DNA of 27,812 nucleotides from Bacteroidales bacterium. Lineage in GTDB: Bacteria > Bacteroidota > Bacteroidia > Bacteroidales > Bacteroidaceae. Shown one piece after another: positions 15,303-23,292 of the stretch; the first letter of the stretch is position 1, and every line of letters begins with the position of its first letter. A program made the position numbers and the translations under genes. A model generated the notes under the pieces. That model searched no databases. It saw only the letters and a program-made list of their open reading frames with translations, and was not told the DNA's origin. The DNA is taken from positions 1 through 27,812 of the forward strand of contig SFCP01000009.1 of assembly GCA_004558535.1 (NCBI GenBank), given 5' to 3'.

Positions 15303-17675
15303 TCAGAAGGGCAGGCCGACGGCAAAATGGAAGGTGAAGTCGCGACTGAAGTCGGGATGCAGCAGCGGATAGTGCTGCCGCGCAGCTGTGTAGGCGGGAT
15401 TGATGGCTTTCATGCCGCCATCGAAACGCAGAACGAAGTAATCCAAATTGAACCGCAGGCCGATGCCGTAGCTCACGGCGACCTGACGCGCAAAGCTGTT
15501 CCACCGGAACTGCCCGCCGGGACGGTCGGCGTAGTGACGCGTGTCCCACACGTTGCCGGCATCGATGAAGGCGGCGCCGTGGAATTTCCAAAACAGGCGG
15601 GTGCGATACTCTACGCTGAGGTCAAGTCGCAGGTTGCCTGTTTGGTTGATGAAGTCGATCCGCCCGTCCTGCCCCTTGTAGCTCCCGGGTCCCAGTTCGC
15701 GCGCACTCCATCCTCGCACGCTATTGGCACCGCCCGAGAAATAGCGTTTCTCGTAGGGTACTATGGAGGAGTTGCCGTAGGGGATAGCGATACCGAATGC
15801 TGCATGGAATGCGATGGCATTGCGGTCGTCGATGGCAATGCTTCGGGCGAAGTCGAAGTCGAACTTGGCATACTGAGAGTAGGCGATGCCGAGCACGTTG
15901 TAACGCCCCTGTGCATCGCGTTCGGCGTGCACGAGCCGCGACAGGCCGTAGAGCAGGTTGCCAGCGGTCTCTACGCTCCACTTCAGCTGATACCCGTCCG
16001 AGGGGGTCGTACCGGCCATGGCAGGGGATGCAGACGCAGCCGTGCCTCCTCCCGTGCCTCGTGAATTGTAATGATAGGCGTAGGCCATGTTCATGATGAG
16101 CAGGTTCTCGTAGCTATAGCGCAGTATGGCGTAGTGGGGGTCGTCGCCCTCGAGGTATTCATTCCTGAACGTTTCCGATATCCAGGGCATGAAGACGTAG
16201 TTGATGCTGATGAGGTCCAGGCGATGGCGTCGGTTGGGGCGCTCGCTGTGGTGCCACCGATACCCCCAGCCGGCGGTGAGGATGCGACGGTGAAACTCGG
16301 GCCGGTCCTGTGAGTTGCAGAGCAGGCTGAGGGTGGAGGCGGCCTGAAGCTTCCATTTGACAGCGTCGGGGACGAGGGGAAACCGCAGGATGGGAAACTG
16401 GAGGGTGGCTTCGCCGCTCAGTTCCACGTAGTCCTGTCCGCTGTACCCCTCGAGTCCGCGGATGGCTTCGTAGGCGCCGCGCAGTTTGACCGTGAGGTTT
16501 TCGGACCCGCCGAAGAGGTTGTTGTTGCCGTAGGTGAGGGCCACCGCTGCACCTAAGTTGCCCGAGGTGTTGGTGCCCTCGAGTTCGAAACCGATGGTCC
16601 GCGGCTTGCGTGTCTCTACGTAGATGGCTGCATCGAGTGCGTGGGGGATGCTGTCGCTCACCTTGAAGCGGATGGTGGAATAGTTGACGGCAGAAAGGGC
16701 GTTGAGCGCGCTGTAGGTGTCCTGCACCCAATCCTCGCGGTAGAGGCTGTCCTTGCGGAGGTGGATGTGGCGATTGTAGACGCGACGGTATATCCGGATC
16801 CGGTCCTTGTGGTAGAAATCGATTTCACGGTAGCGCGTATGCCTGATGCCGGTATCGAGGGGCAGCACGTTTTCGTAGAGACGGACGCTCCCCATCCGGA
16901 AGCGGTGGTAGTCATCGGGGACGGTGGTGCCCTCGGGTCGGCGGAAGTGCAGCGTGAGTGTGACGGCACAGCTCGACCGGGCTGTATCGGCGCTGTAGGA
17001 GAGATACTCCTTATTAAGATGGTAGAACCCGTCGCGCCGCAGACTGCGCAGGATGCGGTTGCGCTCATCGCTGAGGAGGGTTGCGCTGAGCGGTATGCCC
17101 TTGTGCAACAGGGTGTGGAGACTGTCGCGCAGGACGGCTTCGCGCAGGGTGTCGTTGTCGAAATCATAACGTACAGCCTCGACATAGTAGCGTTCGCCGG
17201 GGTGCATCCTGTAGTTGACCGTGATTTTGCGTCCCTTGACGATGGTGTCGGTGCGCACCTCGGCATGCAGGTAGCCCCGGCTCTTGAGGGCCGCGGTGAG
17301 GGCGGCGGAGGATTGCTGCATCAGCAGGGAGTCGTAGCTGACAGGGGCTTCGCCGAGGCGGCGCACGAAGCGGTTCCACCGTCGCGTGCTGTCGCTCCCG
17401 GACAGGTTGTAGATGGCCAGCGGCACTTTGGCAAGGCTGAACCACTTGGTATTGGCTTCCTGCCGGACATACGGGCGATAGTCGGAGGGCTTGACGTGCG
17501 GATCGTCACAGGTCAGCCGGACACGCTCCAGCAACAACTCGTCCGGGGACAGATGCTTCGTGGGAGAGCAACCCGCCACGAGGAGCAGCCCCAACGTCCA
17601 CCACACCACTGCGCACAGACGGACAGTCCCCCACGAGGCACGCGAGAGACGGGAAAAGGTCGATGCCGCTGGCAT
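15303..17675 (-). CDS. tamL: TamA/BamA-family outer-membrane lipoprotein (TamL-like)
   Basis: A 790-residue Omp85-family protein. The first 36 residues form a lipoprotein signal peptide with lipobox LVAGC (Cys36). POTRA-like domains follow (for example SRGYLHAEVRTDTIVKG and RILRSLRRDGFYHLNKEYLSY). A C-terminal 16-strand-type barrel begins near 375 (RTIGFELEGTNTSGNLG) and ends in FHFAVGLPF, with the terminal Phe expected of an outer-membrane beta-signal. The lipidated version of TamA, called TamL, is known from Bacteroidota, where it works with TamB in outer-membrane assembly or lipid transport. TamB is not in the window. The ATG at 17675 is preferred; an in-frame GTG at 17702 would add nine residues. 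Confidence 0.87.
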   Translation of the reverse strand: MPAASTFSRLSRASWGTVRLCAVVWWTLGLLLVAGCSPTKHLSPDELLLERVRLTCDDPHVKPSDYRPYVRQEANTKWFSLAKVPLAIYNLSGSDSTRRWNRFVRRLGEAPVSYDSLLMQQSSAALTAALKSRGYLHAEVRTDTIVKGRKITVNYRMHPGERYYVEAVRYDFDNDTLREAVLRDSLHTLLHKGIPLSATLLSDERNRILRSLRRDGFYHLNKEYLSYSADTARSSCAVTLTLHFRRPEGTTVPDDYHRFRMGSVRLYENVLPLDTGIRHTRYREIDFYHKDRIRIYRRVYNRHIHLRKDSLYREDWVQDTYSALNALSAVNYSTIRFKVSDSIPHALDAAIYVETRKPRTIGFELEGTNTSGNLGAAVALTYGNNNLFGGSENLTVKLRGAYEAIRGLEGYSGQDYVELSGEATLQFPILRFPLVPDAVKWKLQAASTLSLLCNSQDRPEFHRRILTAGWGYRWHHSERPNRRHRLDLISINYVFMPWISETFRNEYLEGDDPHYAILRYSYENLLIMNMAYAYHYNSRGTGGGTAASASPAMAGTTPSDGYQLKWSVETAGNLLYGLSRLVHAERDAQGRYNVLGIAYSQYAKFDFDFARSIAIDDRNAIAFHAAFGIAIPYGNSSIVPYEKRYFSGGANSVRGWSARELGPGSYKGQDGRIDFINQTGNLRLDLSVEYRTRLFWKFHGAAFIDAGNVWDTRHYADRPGGQFRWNSFARQVAVSYGIGLRFNLDYFVLRFDGGMKAINPAYTAARQHYPLLHPDFSRDFTFHFAVGLPF

Positions 17676-17750
17676 CACACGGAGCGTTTGCGGAGAGATC
17701 ACTGGTTTTTCTGCGAGGGAAAAGGCGGATAGGACGTTCCGCCACGGGAA

Positions 17751-18221
17751 TCAATATTTGCGGAGGAGGAGACGGTAATGCGGGGAGACCAACTCCATGT
17801 GCTTATCTGACAGGCTGCGCAGGGCAAACCCCTCGCGGTTGGCGTCTATACCCACGCCGCGCAGGCAGGTGGTCGACTCGTCGAGCAGGCTGTCGCTGTT
17901 CATCGTGTGGATGTAGGTGTCGGTGACGAGCAGGCTGTCATTGCGCACCGTAAAGCGCGCTGCGGTGTAGGCTGTGTGGCCATTGTGGAGTGCGCCGGGT
18001 GTGTAGATCATGAGGAGTTTGAGCTGGAAGTTCCAATAAAGCCCCTTTTCGGGGAGGGGCAGCGGGGCGTAGACGGCTTCATCGCCCTCTGCGGACACAT
18101 TGCGCGCAAGGGAAGTGACTTGCCACTGCCCGTCTAAATCGCCGTTTTCGGGCATTTTGTCGCATGCACCGACCATGAGGATGCAGGCTGCGACGAGGAT
18201 ATATTTTGCAAATGATGTCAT
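17751..18221 (-). CDS. Lipocalin-like lipoprotein
   Basis: A 156-residue exported protein. Residues 1-20 are a lipoprotein signal ending in lipobox MVGAC (Cys20). The rest resembles the small lipocalin-like domain common in Bacteroidetes lipoproteins: DLDGQWQVTSLA at the start, YWNFQLKLLMIY, then alternating short strands to LVSPHYRLLLRKY. It probably forms a small barrel, with ligand unknown. It lies upstream of tamL on the same strand (75 bp to the tamL ATG) and may be co-transcribed. The lipocalin call rests on overall pattern, not on a unique motif. Confidence 0.65.
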   Translation of the reverse strand: MTSFAKYILVAACILMVGACDKMPENGDLDGQWQVTSLARNVSAEGDEAVYAPLPLPEKGLYWNFQLKLLMIYTPGALHNGHTAYTAARFTVRNDSLLVTDTYIHTMNSDSLLDESTTCLRGVGIDANREGFALRSLSDKHMELVSPHYRLLLRKY

Positions 18222-18241
18222 GAAGAGGGCCTTTCTTTTTT

Positions 18242-18282
18242 TGAATTAGGAATCTTCTTTTTTTAATTAGGAATTAGGATAG
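18242..18282. repeat. AT-rich ~21-bp repeat (wzi-lipocalin gap)
   Basis: On the plus strand AATTAGGAATCTTC with a T run, then AATTAGGAATTAGG, matching the reverse complement of units at 3116-3170. It abuts the hairpin repeat at 18285. Confidence 0.65.
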
Positions 18283-18284
18283 GA

Positions 18285-18376
18285 CTCCCGCCTTGCAAGC
18301 AAATTAGATATTTGCGGCTGCGGCTCGGGAATTAGAGCAAGCTCTATCCCTCCCGCCTTGCACACAAATAGATATT
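18285..18376 (-). repeat. Dispersed hairpin repeat, one full and one partial copy (wzi-lipocalin gap)
   Basis: On the minus strand the unit has GCAAGGCGGGAG (18350-18361), hairpin TAGAGC-TT-GCTCTA (18333-18346), CCCGAGCCGCAGCC (18316-18329), then GCAAATATCTAATT. A second GCAAGGCGGGAG (18285-18296) starts a truncated copy. It begins 9 bp after the wzi stop. Confidence 0.8.
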
Positions 18377-18384
18377 TGGGGGGC

Positions 18385-19902
18385 TTACCGCAGCAGCCCG
18401 GTCTTTGTAAGTTTCAGGCTAAATCCGTGGTTGTCGCCCGAGAGTTGGCCGCTGTCCATCGCAAAGGCGGCTGTAATCTGCCATCCGTTCAGGAAGTCTG
18501 CCTTTTGCTTTCCCCGCCACCGGTAGCTCACCTCAGCCAAACCACTGAAGCTGTGCCGCAGGTCCATGAAAGGCAGGGCGTATGTGCCCCAACTTCTCCG
18601 GAAGGTGGTCAGCAGACGATAATTCCACCCCTCGGCAGGCTGTCCGCACAGGCCGACGTGGTGCGCCTTGACGCGGTTGGCCTTGAAATTGAGTGTACCA
18701 TCGGCATCGTAGAGCGGACTGCTGATGAGGGGATTTCCTATGGGCTGTCCCCAGTGCTGCCACCCTTGGTACAGATTGTGGTTGTAGTAATTGTCCACAC
18801 CGCTTATCTGGTCGGGGATGGTGGCATTCCCGTCGTGATAGATAGGACCGGACTGGTACGTCGTGTTCAGGTATTCGTAGACGATGGAAGTACACACGGG
18901 ATTGTCGGGCAAGGTCGCCTCAACACCGACAAGGCCGTCCCGCCATCCATATTCGAGGAACATCATCGAGTGGTCCTCGAAATAGTGGTCGTAGTAGGCG
19001 CGCAGCCGCCACCCCTTACCCTTGTAGCTCAAACTGAGGAGCCAGCTGCCCACGGTGTTGCCCGCGGCGTTGGCATAGGCTTCGTCGGTGGCATCACTCC
19101 CCGTGCCGGTCAGGGCGTTCCAAAAGGCTTTCAGTCCATGGTCCATCTCCAATTTTTCCGCATAGGTGCCTTCGCGGCCCGCGGGGTTGTAGATAGTACC
19201 TCCAAATTGGCACGCCATCTCCAGTCCACCCTCGAACACCAAGGGGAAGCGGTCCTCGTTGCCTATCCTCAGATAGCCCGCCTTGCTGTGATACAGGGCT
19301 TTCTTGGCATAGTGGTGGCCGGGATTTACGTAGTCCTCCTGCCAATTGCCGTCGGTCATGACGCCGTAACCCACGTGTCCCTTGATGGCTGCCCAATTGC
19401 TGCGACCCGTGATGGAGAGATAGTCGGGCACCTCGAAACGGACCTGCGGGACGGGGCGCGCGTTGGTACCCAGCGTCATGGAGCCGCTGCTCAGCAGGGG
19501 ATGCTTGAAGGCCGCCTCGCGCTCCTTGATACCGGCCGAAAGGCGCATCCGGAGCCATTCCACCTCGGCGTACGCCTGTGCAGGGATGATGTGGCTGCCG
19601 GTCAGCCCATAGCCTGCTGCTAACTCCAGCCCGTAGCCGATGCGCCAGTTGCGGGCGGAATCCGACTGGGTGTCGCGCACGATGCCGCCGCGCAAGTATC
19701 CGAAATTCCCGTCCGTACCGCTCAGTCCGTACTCGTTGGCTCCCAACCAAAGGGGGGTGGCGTGGTCCGCAAAGGCTGCACGACCCTCTATTCGGTAGTG
19801 GATGTCGCTTCCGGCCCGCTGCAGGGCATTTTGTGCAACCACCTCTCCGCCGCCTGTCGCGACAAGGAGAGGGAGAAGCCACCGGTAAAATCGTATTTTC
19901 AT
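18385..19902 (-). CDS. Capsule-assembly Wzi family outer-membrane protein
   Basis: A 505-residue protein with an N-terminal Sec signal peptide (about residues 1-23, ending VVAQ) and a predicted beta-barrel rich in alternating aromatic strands. Segments such as YYNHNLYQGWQHWGQPIGNPL, RVKAHHVGLCGQ and PLWLGANEYGL resemble the Bacteroidetes Wzi-type proteins named after the E. coli capsule-anchoring porin. The role is probably outer-membrane binding of surface polysaccharide. The ATG overlaps the stop of yigZ by 4 nt (ATGA), so translation is probably coupled. No capsule biosynthesis genes are nearby, so a direct capsule role is inferred from family only. Confidence 0.85.
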   Translation of the reverse strand: MKIRFYRWLLPLLVATGGGEVVAQNALQRAGSDIHYRIEGRAAFADHATPLWLGANEYGLSGTDGNFGYLRGGIVRDTQSDSARNWRIGYGLELAAGYGLTGSHIIPAQAYAEVEWLRMRLSAGIKEREAAFKHPLLSSGSMTLGTNARPVPQVRFEVPDYLSITGRSNWAAIKGHVGYGVMTDGNWQEDYVNPGHHYAKKALYHSKAGYLRIGNEDRFPLVFEGGLEMACQFGGTIYNPAGREGTYAEKLEMDHGLKAFWNALTGTGSDATDEAYANAAGNTVGSWLLSLSYKGKGWRLRAYYDHYFEDHSMMFLEYGWRDGLVGVEATLPDNPVCTSIVYEYLNTTYQSGPIYHDGNATIPDQISGVDNYYNHNLYQGWQHWGQPIGNPLISSPLYDADGTLNFKANRVKAHHVGLCGQPAEGWNYRLLTTFRRSWGTYALPFMDLRHSFSGLAEVSYRWRGKQKADFLNGWQITAAFAMDSGQLSGDNHGFSLKLTKTGLLR

Positions 19903-20501
19903 TCTGTATGAAGTTTCAAAGTGTGTATTTTTGACAATCCTTCCCGCAGCGCTCCGACAGCGCTCCGCTTGACTGCCAAGGTAATCGTCATGCCACTGCC
20001 GGAGTAGTCGTGCTGGCAGATTTCCGCACCGGCTTCGCGCACCCGGCGCAGGGCGAGGTCGGCCTCCGTGTAGGGCACGTCAAAGCACAGGGGGACTGTC
20101 ACGTAGCGCTCCTCGACAGTGATGCCGTCGAGCGCCTGCACCGTGGCTTCGCGATAGGCGGCGATGAGACCGGGCGTACCCAATTTCACACCCCCGAAAT
20201 AGCGCACCACGACGACTAAACAATCCGTCAGACCGCGACTCCGGATAACGCCCTGAATAGGACGTCCGGCAGTACCGGCTGGTTCGCCGTCGTCGCCGGC
20301 ACGCAGCAGGGCAGCATCCGGACCCAACACATAGGCGAAGCACACGTGCCGGGCATCGTGATATTTGTTTCGGTAGCCCTTGATGATTTCCTTTGCCTCC
20401 TCCTCCCCACTGACATGATGGGCAAAACCCAGGAAGCGACTGCGCTTCTCGGTATAACAACTTTCGGCTGTGCCGACTGGGGTCAGGTAGACATCCGGCA
20501 T
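19899..20501 (-). CDS. yigZ: YigZ/IMPACT family protein
   Basis: A 200-residue protein of the UPF0029/IMPACT family. The N-terminal domain has KRSRFLGFAHHV, YRNKYHDARHVCFAYVLG, DDGEPAGTAGRPI and VVRYFGGVKLGTPGLIAAY, all hallmarks. The C-terminal half is the small ferredoxin-like domain. The bacterial function is poorly known; eukaryotic IMPACT regulates the Gcn2 pathway. The start at 20501 is preferred because AGGAGG lies 5 nt upstream, an unusually good ribosome-binding site here. An ATG at 20519 is possible. It follows the MaoC-like gene by 41 bp and overlaps wzi by 4 nt. Confidence 0.92.
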   Translation of the reverse strand: MPDVYLTPVGTAESCYTEKRSRFLGFAHHVSGEEEAKEIIKGYRNKYHDARHVCFAYVLGPDAALLRAGDDGEPAGTAGRPIQGVIRSRGLTDCLVVVVRYFGGVKLGTPGLIAAYREATVQALDGITVEERYVTVPLCFDVPYTEADLALRRVREAGAEICQHDYSGSGMTITLAVKRSAVGALREGLSKIHTLKLHTE

Positions 20502-20542
20502 CTTCTCCTCCTCTCTCATCCTGCAAAAGGGGGCGGGTGCTG

Positions 20543-21004
20543 TTACTCGAAATGATACAGGAAGGTGGCAACGCCCGTCAGCGCGGGTTTGCGTTCGTCC
20601 TTGATTTCGATGGCAAACTTGATTTCCACCTTGCAGATGCCACGCAGGTTGGCGATGCTTTCCAACTTGGCCGTCAGACGGATGCTCTGCCCGCTCTTGA
20701 CGGCTATGCCGAACTTCATCTTGTCCATACCATAGTTGACCATCATCTTCAGGTTGTTCACCTCGATGATTTGCTCCCACAGGTAGGGCAGGAGGGACAG
20801 CGTCAGGTAGCCATGCACAATCGTCTGTCCGAACGGTCCGTTCTTGGCACGCTCTTCGTCCACATGGATCCATTGATGGTCCAGCGTAGCGTCGGCAAAC
20901 AGGTTGATGCGCTGCTGGTCTACTTCCAGCCATTCGGACGTGCCGAGCTGATGGCCCAGATACTTCTCAAATTCTTCGTAAGAGTTGATGACGAGTTTAC
21001 TCAT
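20543..21004 (-). CDS. MaoC-like hot-dog dehydratase
   Basis: A 153-residue single hot-dog protein of the MaoC/R-specific enoyl-CoA hydratase family. The hydratase motif is visible as FADATLDHQWIHVDEERAKNGPFGQTIVHGYLTLSLLP, with the catalytic Asp and His in ATLDHQWIH and the conserved HG. Members hydrate (R)-enoyl-thioesters in fatty-acid metabolism. The substrate is not clear from sequence and no fatty-acid genes are adjacent. It is the first gene of an apparent operon with yigZ and wzi. Two tandem dispersed repeats fill its upstream region. Confidence 0.88.
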   Translation of the reverse strand: MSKLVINSYEEFEKYLGHQLGTSEWLEVDQQRINLFADATLDHQWIHVDEERAKNGPFGQTIVHGYLTLSLLPYLWEQIIEVNNLKMMVNYGMDKMKFGIAVKSGQSIRLTAKLESIANLRGICKVEIKFAIEIKDERKPALTGVATFLYHFE

Positions 21005-21027
21005 AAGGGGATTATTTTTTTATTAGG

Positions 21028-21168
21028 AATTACGGTGCAAGGCGAGAGCAGAAGACAAGTTTACTTGGATTATGCCAAGCCGCAGCCCGTGATATGTAAT
21101 TACGGTGCAAGCCGGAGCAGAAGACAAGTTTACTTGGATTATGCCGAGCCGCAGCCGCAAATATCTAA
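21028..21168 (+). repeat. Dispersed hairpin repeat, two tandem copies of about 70 bp
   Basis: Copy one runs 21028-21097 and copy two 21098-21168. Each begins AATTACGGTGCAAG, has a hairpin CAAGT-TT-ACTTG (copy one 21056-21067), then GCCAAGCCGCAGCC or GCCGAGCCGCAGCC, and ends near ATATGT or AAATATCT. The copies are nearly identical, so the duplication looks recent. They lie between the membrane-protein gene ending at 21191 and the MaoC-like gene. The first copy follows an ATTAGGAATT fragment of the AT-rich family. Confidence 0.85.
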
Positions 21169-21190
21169 TGAAACCGCCCGGCGGAAAGCC

Positions 21191-22039
21191 CTAATTTCCA
21201 ATTTCCTCCAAAGGCGAGTTCTGTTCTTCGACAATTTTCGCCAGTGAATCTTCGATGGCACGTGCCTCGCGTAGCGCCTGCTCGCCGTTGATGGAGTCGA
21301 GCACCTGCTGGGCCTCCATTAGCCAGGCGCCCTCGGGATGCTGTGTCAGGTAAGCCCCGACCGCCTCCCTCGTATGGGCCGTCACTGCGTACACCCAGTC
21401 CAGCGAATCCACCCGCCGCGTGCAAGTCAGGTACAGGGGACAGGAGGGATAGGGATAGTCTTTCATGAATTGTCGGAAGTCTGCGGCATGGACAGACGTC
21501 TCTATGAGGCGCCACCGGGCATACATATTGCGCAGCTTGTTCAGGTGGCGGCGCACCTCCTCGGCGTGAGCACTATGGGGATATTTCGCCAGAAAGTTCT
21601 CGTAGTCCTCAGGGCTGAAGTTCTTCTCCGTCAGGCAGGCATAGTCGCGCTCTTCCTGTGCGTCTTCGGCAAATCGTCCGTACATCCATACCGCGCCCGC
21701 AGCCAAGAGGAGAAGGAAAAGCACAACCGCTGCGGTCCATATCATCCGCCGCCGACGGTTTCGCCGGTTTCCACGCGGTGGACGCCGCCCGCCGCGCCCC
21801 GATGCTGCATGGGAAGCAGAGGGCCGCGGCGTGGAAGCGGAAATCTCGGTCTGCCGCGGAGTGGAAGTCCCGGTCTGCCGCGGGGCGGAGGAAGTCCTTG
21901 CCACGGCGGAGGCTGCCTCCCGTGGAAGCGTCTGTTCTGTCCGCGATGGGACATCACCCTTGCAGCCCGCAATCAGCAGTTCCTGCAAATCGCGGTCGTC
22001 GGGCCGGGCATGGGGCATATTCTTCCGAGACTCTTCCAT
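21191..22039 (-). CDS. Single-pass membrane protein of unknown function with helical repeats
   Basis: I do not recognise this 282-residue protein. Residues 1-80 are polar and low-complexity, rich in Ser, Thr, Pro and Arg, with two PRQTxxS-type repeats. An extremely basic stretch (GRGGRRPPRGNRRNRRRR, 81-98) precedes one membrane segment (99-120). By the positive-inside rule the N-terminus is cytosolic. The outer part has about three helical repeats with YxxFLxKYPxS-like cores (ENFLAKYPHSAHAEEVRRHL, RQFMKDYPYPSCP, GAYLTQHPEGAWLMEAQQVL), suggesting a TPR-like periplasmic domain. The start at 22039 is preferred because the upstream ATG at 22072 would lie within the promoter's start region. Confidence 0.75.
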   Translation of the reverse strand: MEESRKNMPHARPDDRDLQELLIAGCKGDVPSRTEQTLPREAASAVARTSSAPRQTGTSTPRQTEISASTPRPSASHAASGRGGRRPPRGNRRNRRRRMIWTAAVVLFLLLLAAGAVWMYGRFAEDAQEERDYACLTEKNFSPEDYENFLAKYPHSAHAEEVRRHLNKLRNMYARWRLIETSVHAADFRQFMKDYPYPSCPLYLTCTRRVDSLDWVYAVTAHTREAVGAYLTQHPEGAWLMEAQQVLDSINGEQALREARAIEDSLAKIVEEQNSPLEEIGN

Positions 22040-22074
22040 AGGGATAAATGAATCTAAACGGGTAAAAAACATTG

Positions 22075-22082
22075 CAAACTTA
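22075..22082 (-). promoter_or_regulatory. -7 box of the unknown membrane protein gene
   Basis: TAAGTTTG on the minus strand fits TAnnTTTG. It ends 2 nt before the ATG at 22072, which makes that ATG an unlikely start and supports 22039. No clear -33 box is found. Confidence 0.5.
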
Positions 22083-22150
22083 CGAAAAACTCCGGAAACG
22101 ACGATGAAAACCGTGGAAAACCGCGGAATGCCCGTTTCAACCGGGAAGCA

Positions 22151-22164
22151 AAAACCGGGGTTTT
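22151..22164 (-). terminator. Possible weak terminator after murB
   Basis: AAAACC (22151-22156) and GGTTTT (22159-22164) form a short stem 55 bp downstream of the murB stop, with a further T on the minus strand. The rest of 22083-22219 has repeated ACGGTTTTC-like words but no gene. Confidence 0.3.
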
Positions 22165-22219
22165 ACCGGTGAGGCAATGTATCATTTGGCTCAGTGCCGG
22201 CATGTGTTGCACGGGGCTG

Positions 22220-23275
22220 TCAAATGCTCCCGTCAAGTGGCCAATCGGGGCTTTCGCCTACCAAGATGGCTTCGGGTCGCAGGGTGATGCCGAACTGACG
22301 GAGGACGTCGCGCTGCACGGCAGCTGCCAACCGCAGAACGTCGGTGCCGGTGGCGCCACCTAAGTTGACGAGTACAAGGGCCTGCTTCCCCCAAACGCCT
22401 GCAGGACCCATGCTCCGCCCACGCCATCCGGCACGGTCAATCAGCCATCCGGCGGACAGTTTGATACCGTCGGGAGCGGGATAATGCGGGATGTCGGGAT
22501 GGGCGGCCTGTAGGGCGGCAAAGGTAGCGGCATCGACCACGGGGTTCATAAAGAACGACCCCGCACTGCCCTGCTGGTCGGGATCGGGCAGTTTCTCGCG
22601 GCGGATGCGCACAATGATACTGCGCAGCATGTCGGCTGTCAGCGCGGCGCAATCAATTCCATCGGCGGCAATGCGGTCACGCAGTGCGGCATAATCGAGG
22701 TGCGGGGTGAAGGTGCGGCGCAGACGGAACGTGACGGCTGTCACAATGCGGCGCGGGGCATCGGCCTCCTTGAACACGCTGTGGCGATAGGCATACCGGC
22801 ACTCGCTGCACGGCAATGTCGCGGGATGGCCGGTGGCGGCATCCACGGTCTGCACACTGTCGATGAAGCGGGCGGCCTCAACACCGTAGGCACCTATATT
22901 CTGAACGGCAGCGGCTCCTACTTCGCCGGGAATGAGGGAGAGGTTCTCCAATCCATAATAGCCCCGCTGCAGGGTCCACGCTACCAAGTCGTCCCACACG
23001 ATGCCGGCGCCGGCTGTCACCAGCACTTCGTCGCTCCCGACGGCCTCGACATCGATGCCGGTAAGGGCGGAATGGAGAATGGTTCCCTCGTAGTCGCCTA
23101 CGAAGACGAGGTTGCTACCGCGACCTATGTGCATCCACGGCGTCCGCTCGGCACGCAGCTGGCTCAACGCCTCACACAGTTCGTCCACACCGCTATACTC
23201 TATAAAGCGATGGCAACGGGCGGGCAGGCCAAAGGTATTGTGATGGATCAGGGAATAATCGGTATATTCTGTCAT
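22220..23275 (-). CDS. murB: UDP-N-acetylenolpyruvoylglucosamine reductase MurB
   Basis: A 351-residue flavoenzyme that reduces UDP-GlcNAc-enolpyruvate to UDP-MurNAc with NADPH in peptidoglycan synthesis. FAD-binding GRGSN (51-55), GLENLSLIPGEVGAAAVQNIGAYGVE, YRHSVFK, the catalytic-Ser motif GSAGSFFMNP, SAGWLID and the final PEAILVGE are present. Tyr in the YRHSVFK region and the length put it in the E. coli-like type I group. The start at 23275 is fixed by TFGLPARCHRF matching the family N-terminus; the longer frame to 23473 overlaps the DUF4348 gene. It lies 17 bp after that gene. Confidence 0.97.
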   Translation of the reverse strand: MTEYTDYSLIHHNTFGLPARCHRFIEYSGVDELCEALSQLRAERTPWMHIGRGSNLVFVGDYEGTILHSALTGIDVEAVGSDEVLVTAGAGIVWDDLVAWTLQRGYYGLENLSLIPGEVGAAAVQNIGAYGVEAARFIDSVQTVDAATGHPATLPCSECRYAYRHSVFKEADAPRRIVTAVTFRLRRTFTPHLDYAALRDRIAADGIDCAALTADMLRSIIVRIRREKLPDPDQQGSAGSFFMNPVVDAATFAALQAAHPDIPHYPAPDGIKLSAGWLIDRAGWRGRSMGPAGVWGKQALVLVNLGGATGTDVLRLAAAVQRDVLRQFGITLRPEAILVGESPDWPLDGSI

Positions 23276-23292
23276 GGGAGGGGAATGTGAAA

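Noticed and set aside
14127..16064. 645-codon plus-strand open frame across clpC and the tamL end
   Set aside because: It is antisense to two well-supported genes and crosses their gap; its repeats are the shadow of the ClpC PVASL repeat.
20520..20933. N-terminal extension of yigZ through the MaoC-like gene
   Set aside because: It overlaps a well-supported gene in another frame; YigZ homology begins near MPDVYL.
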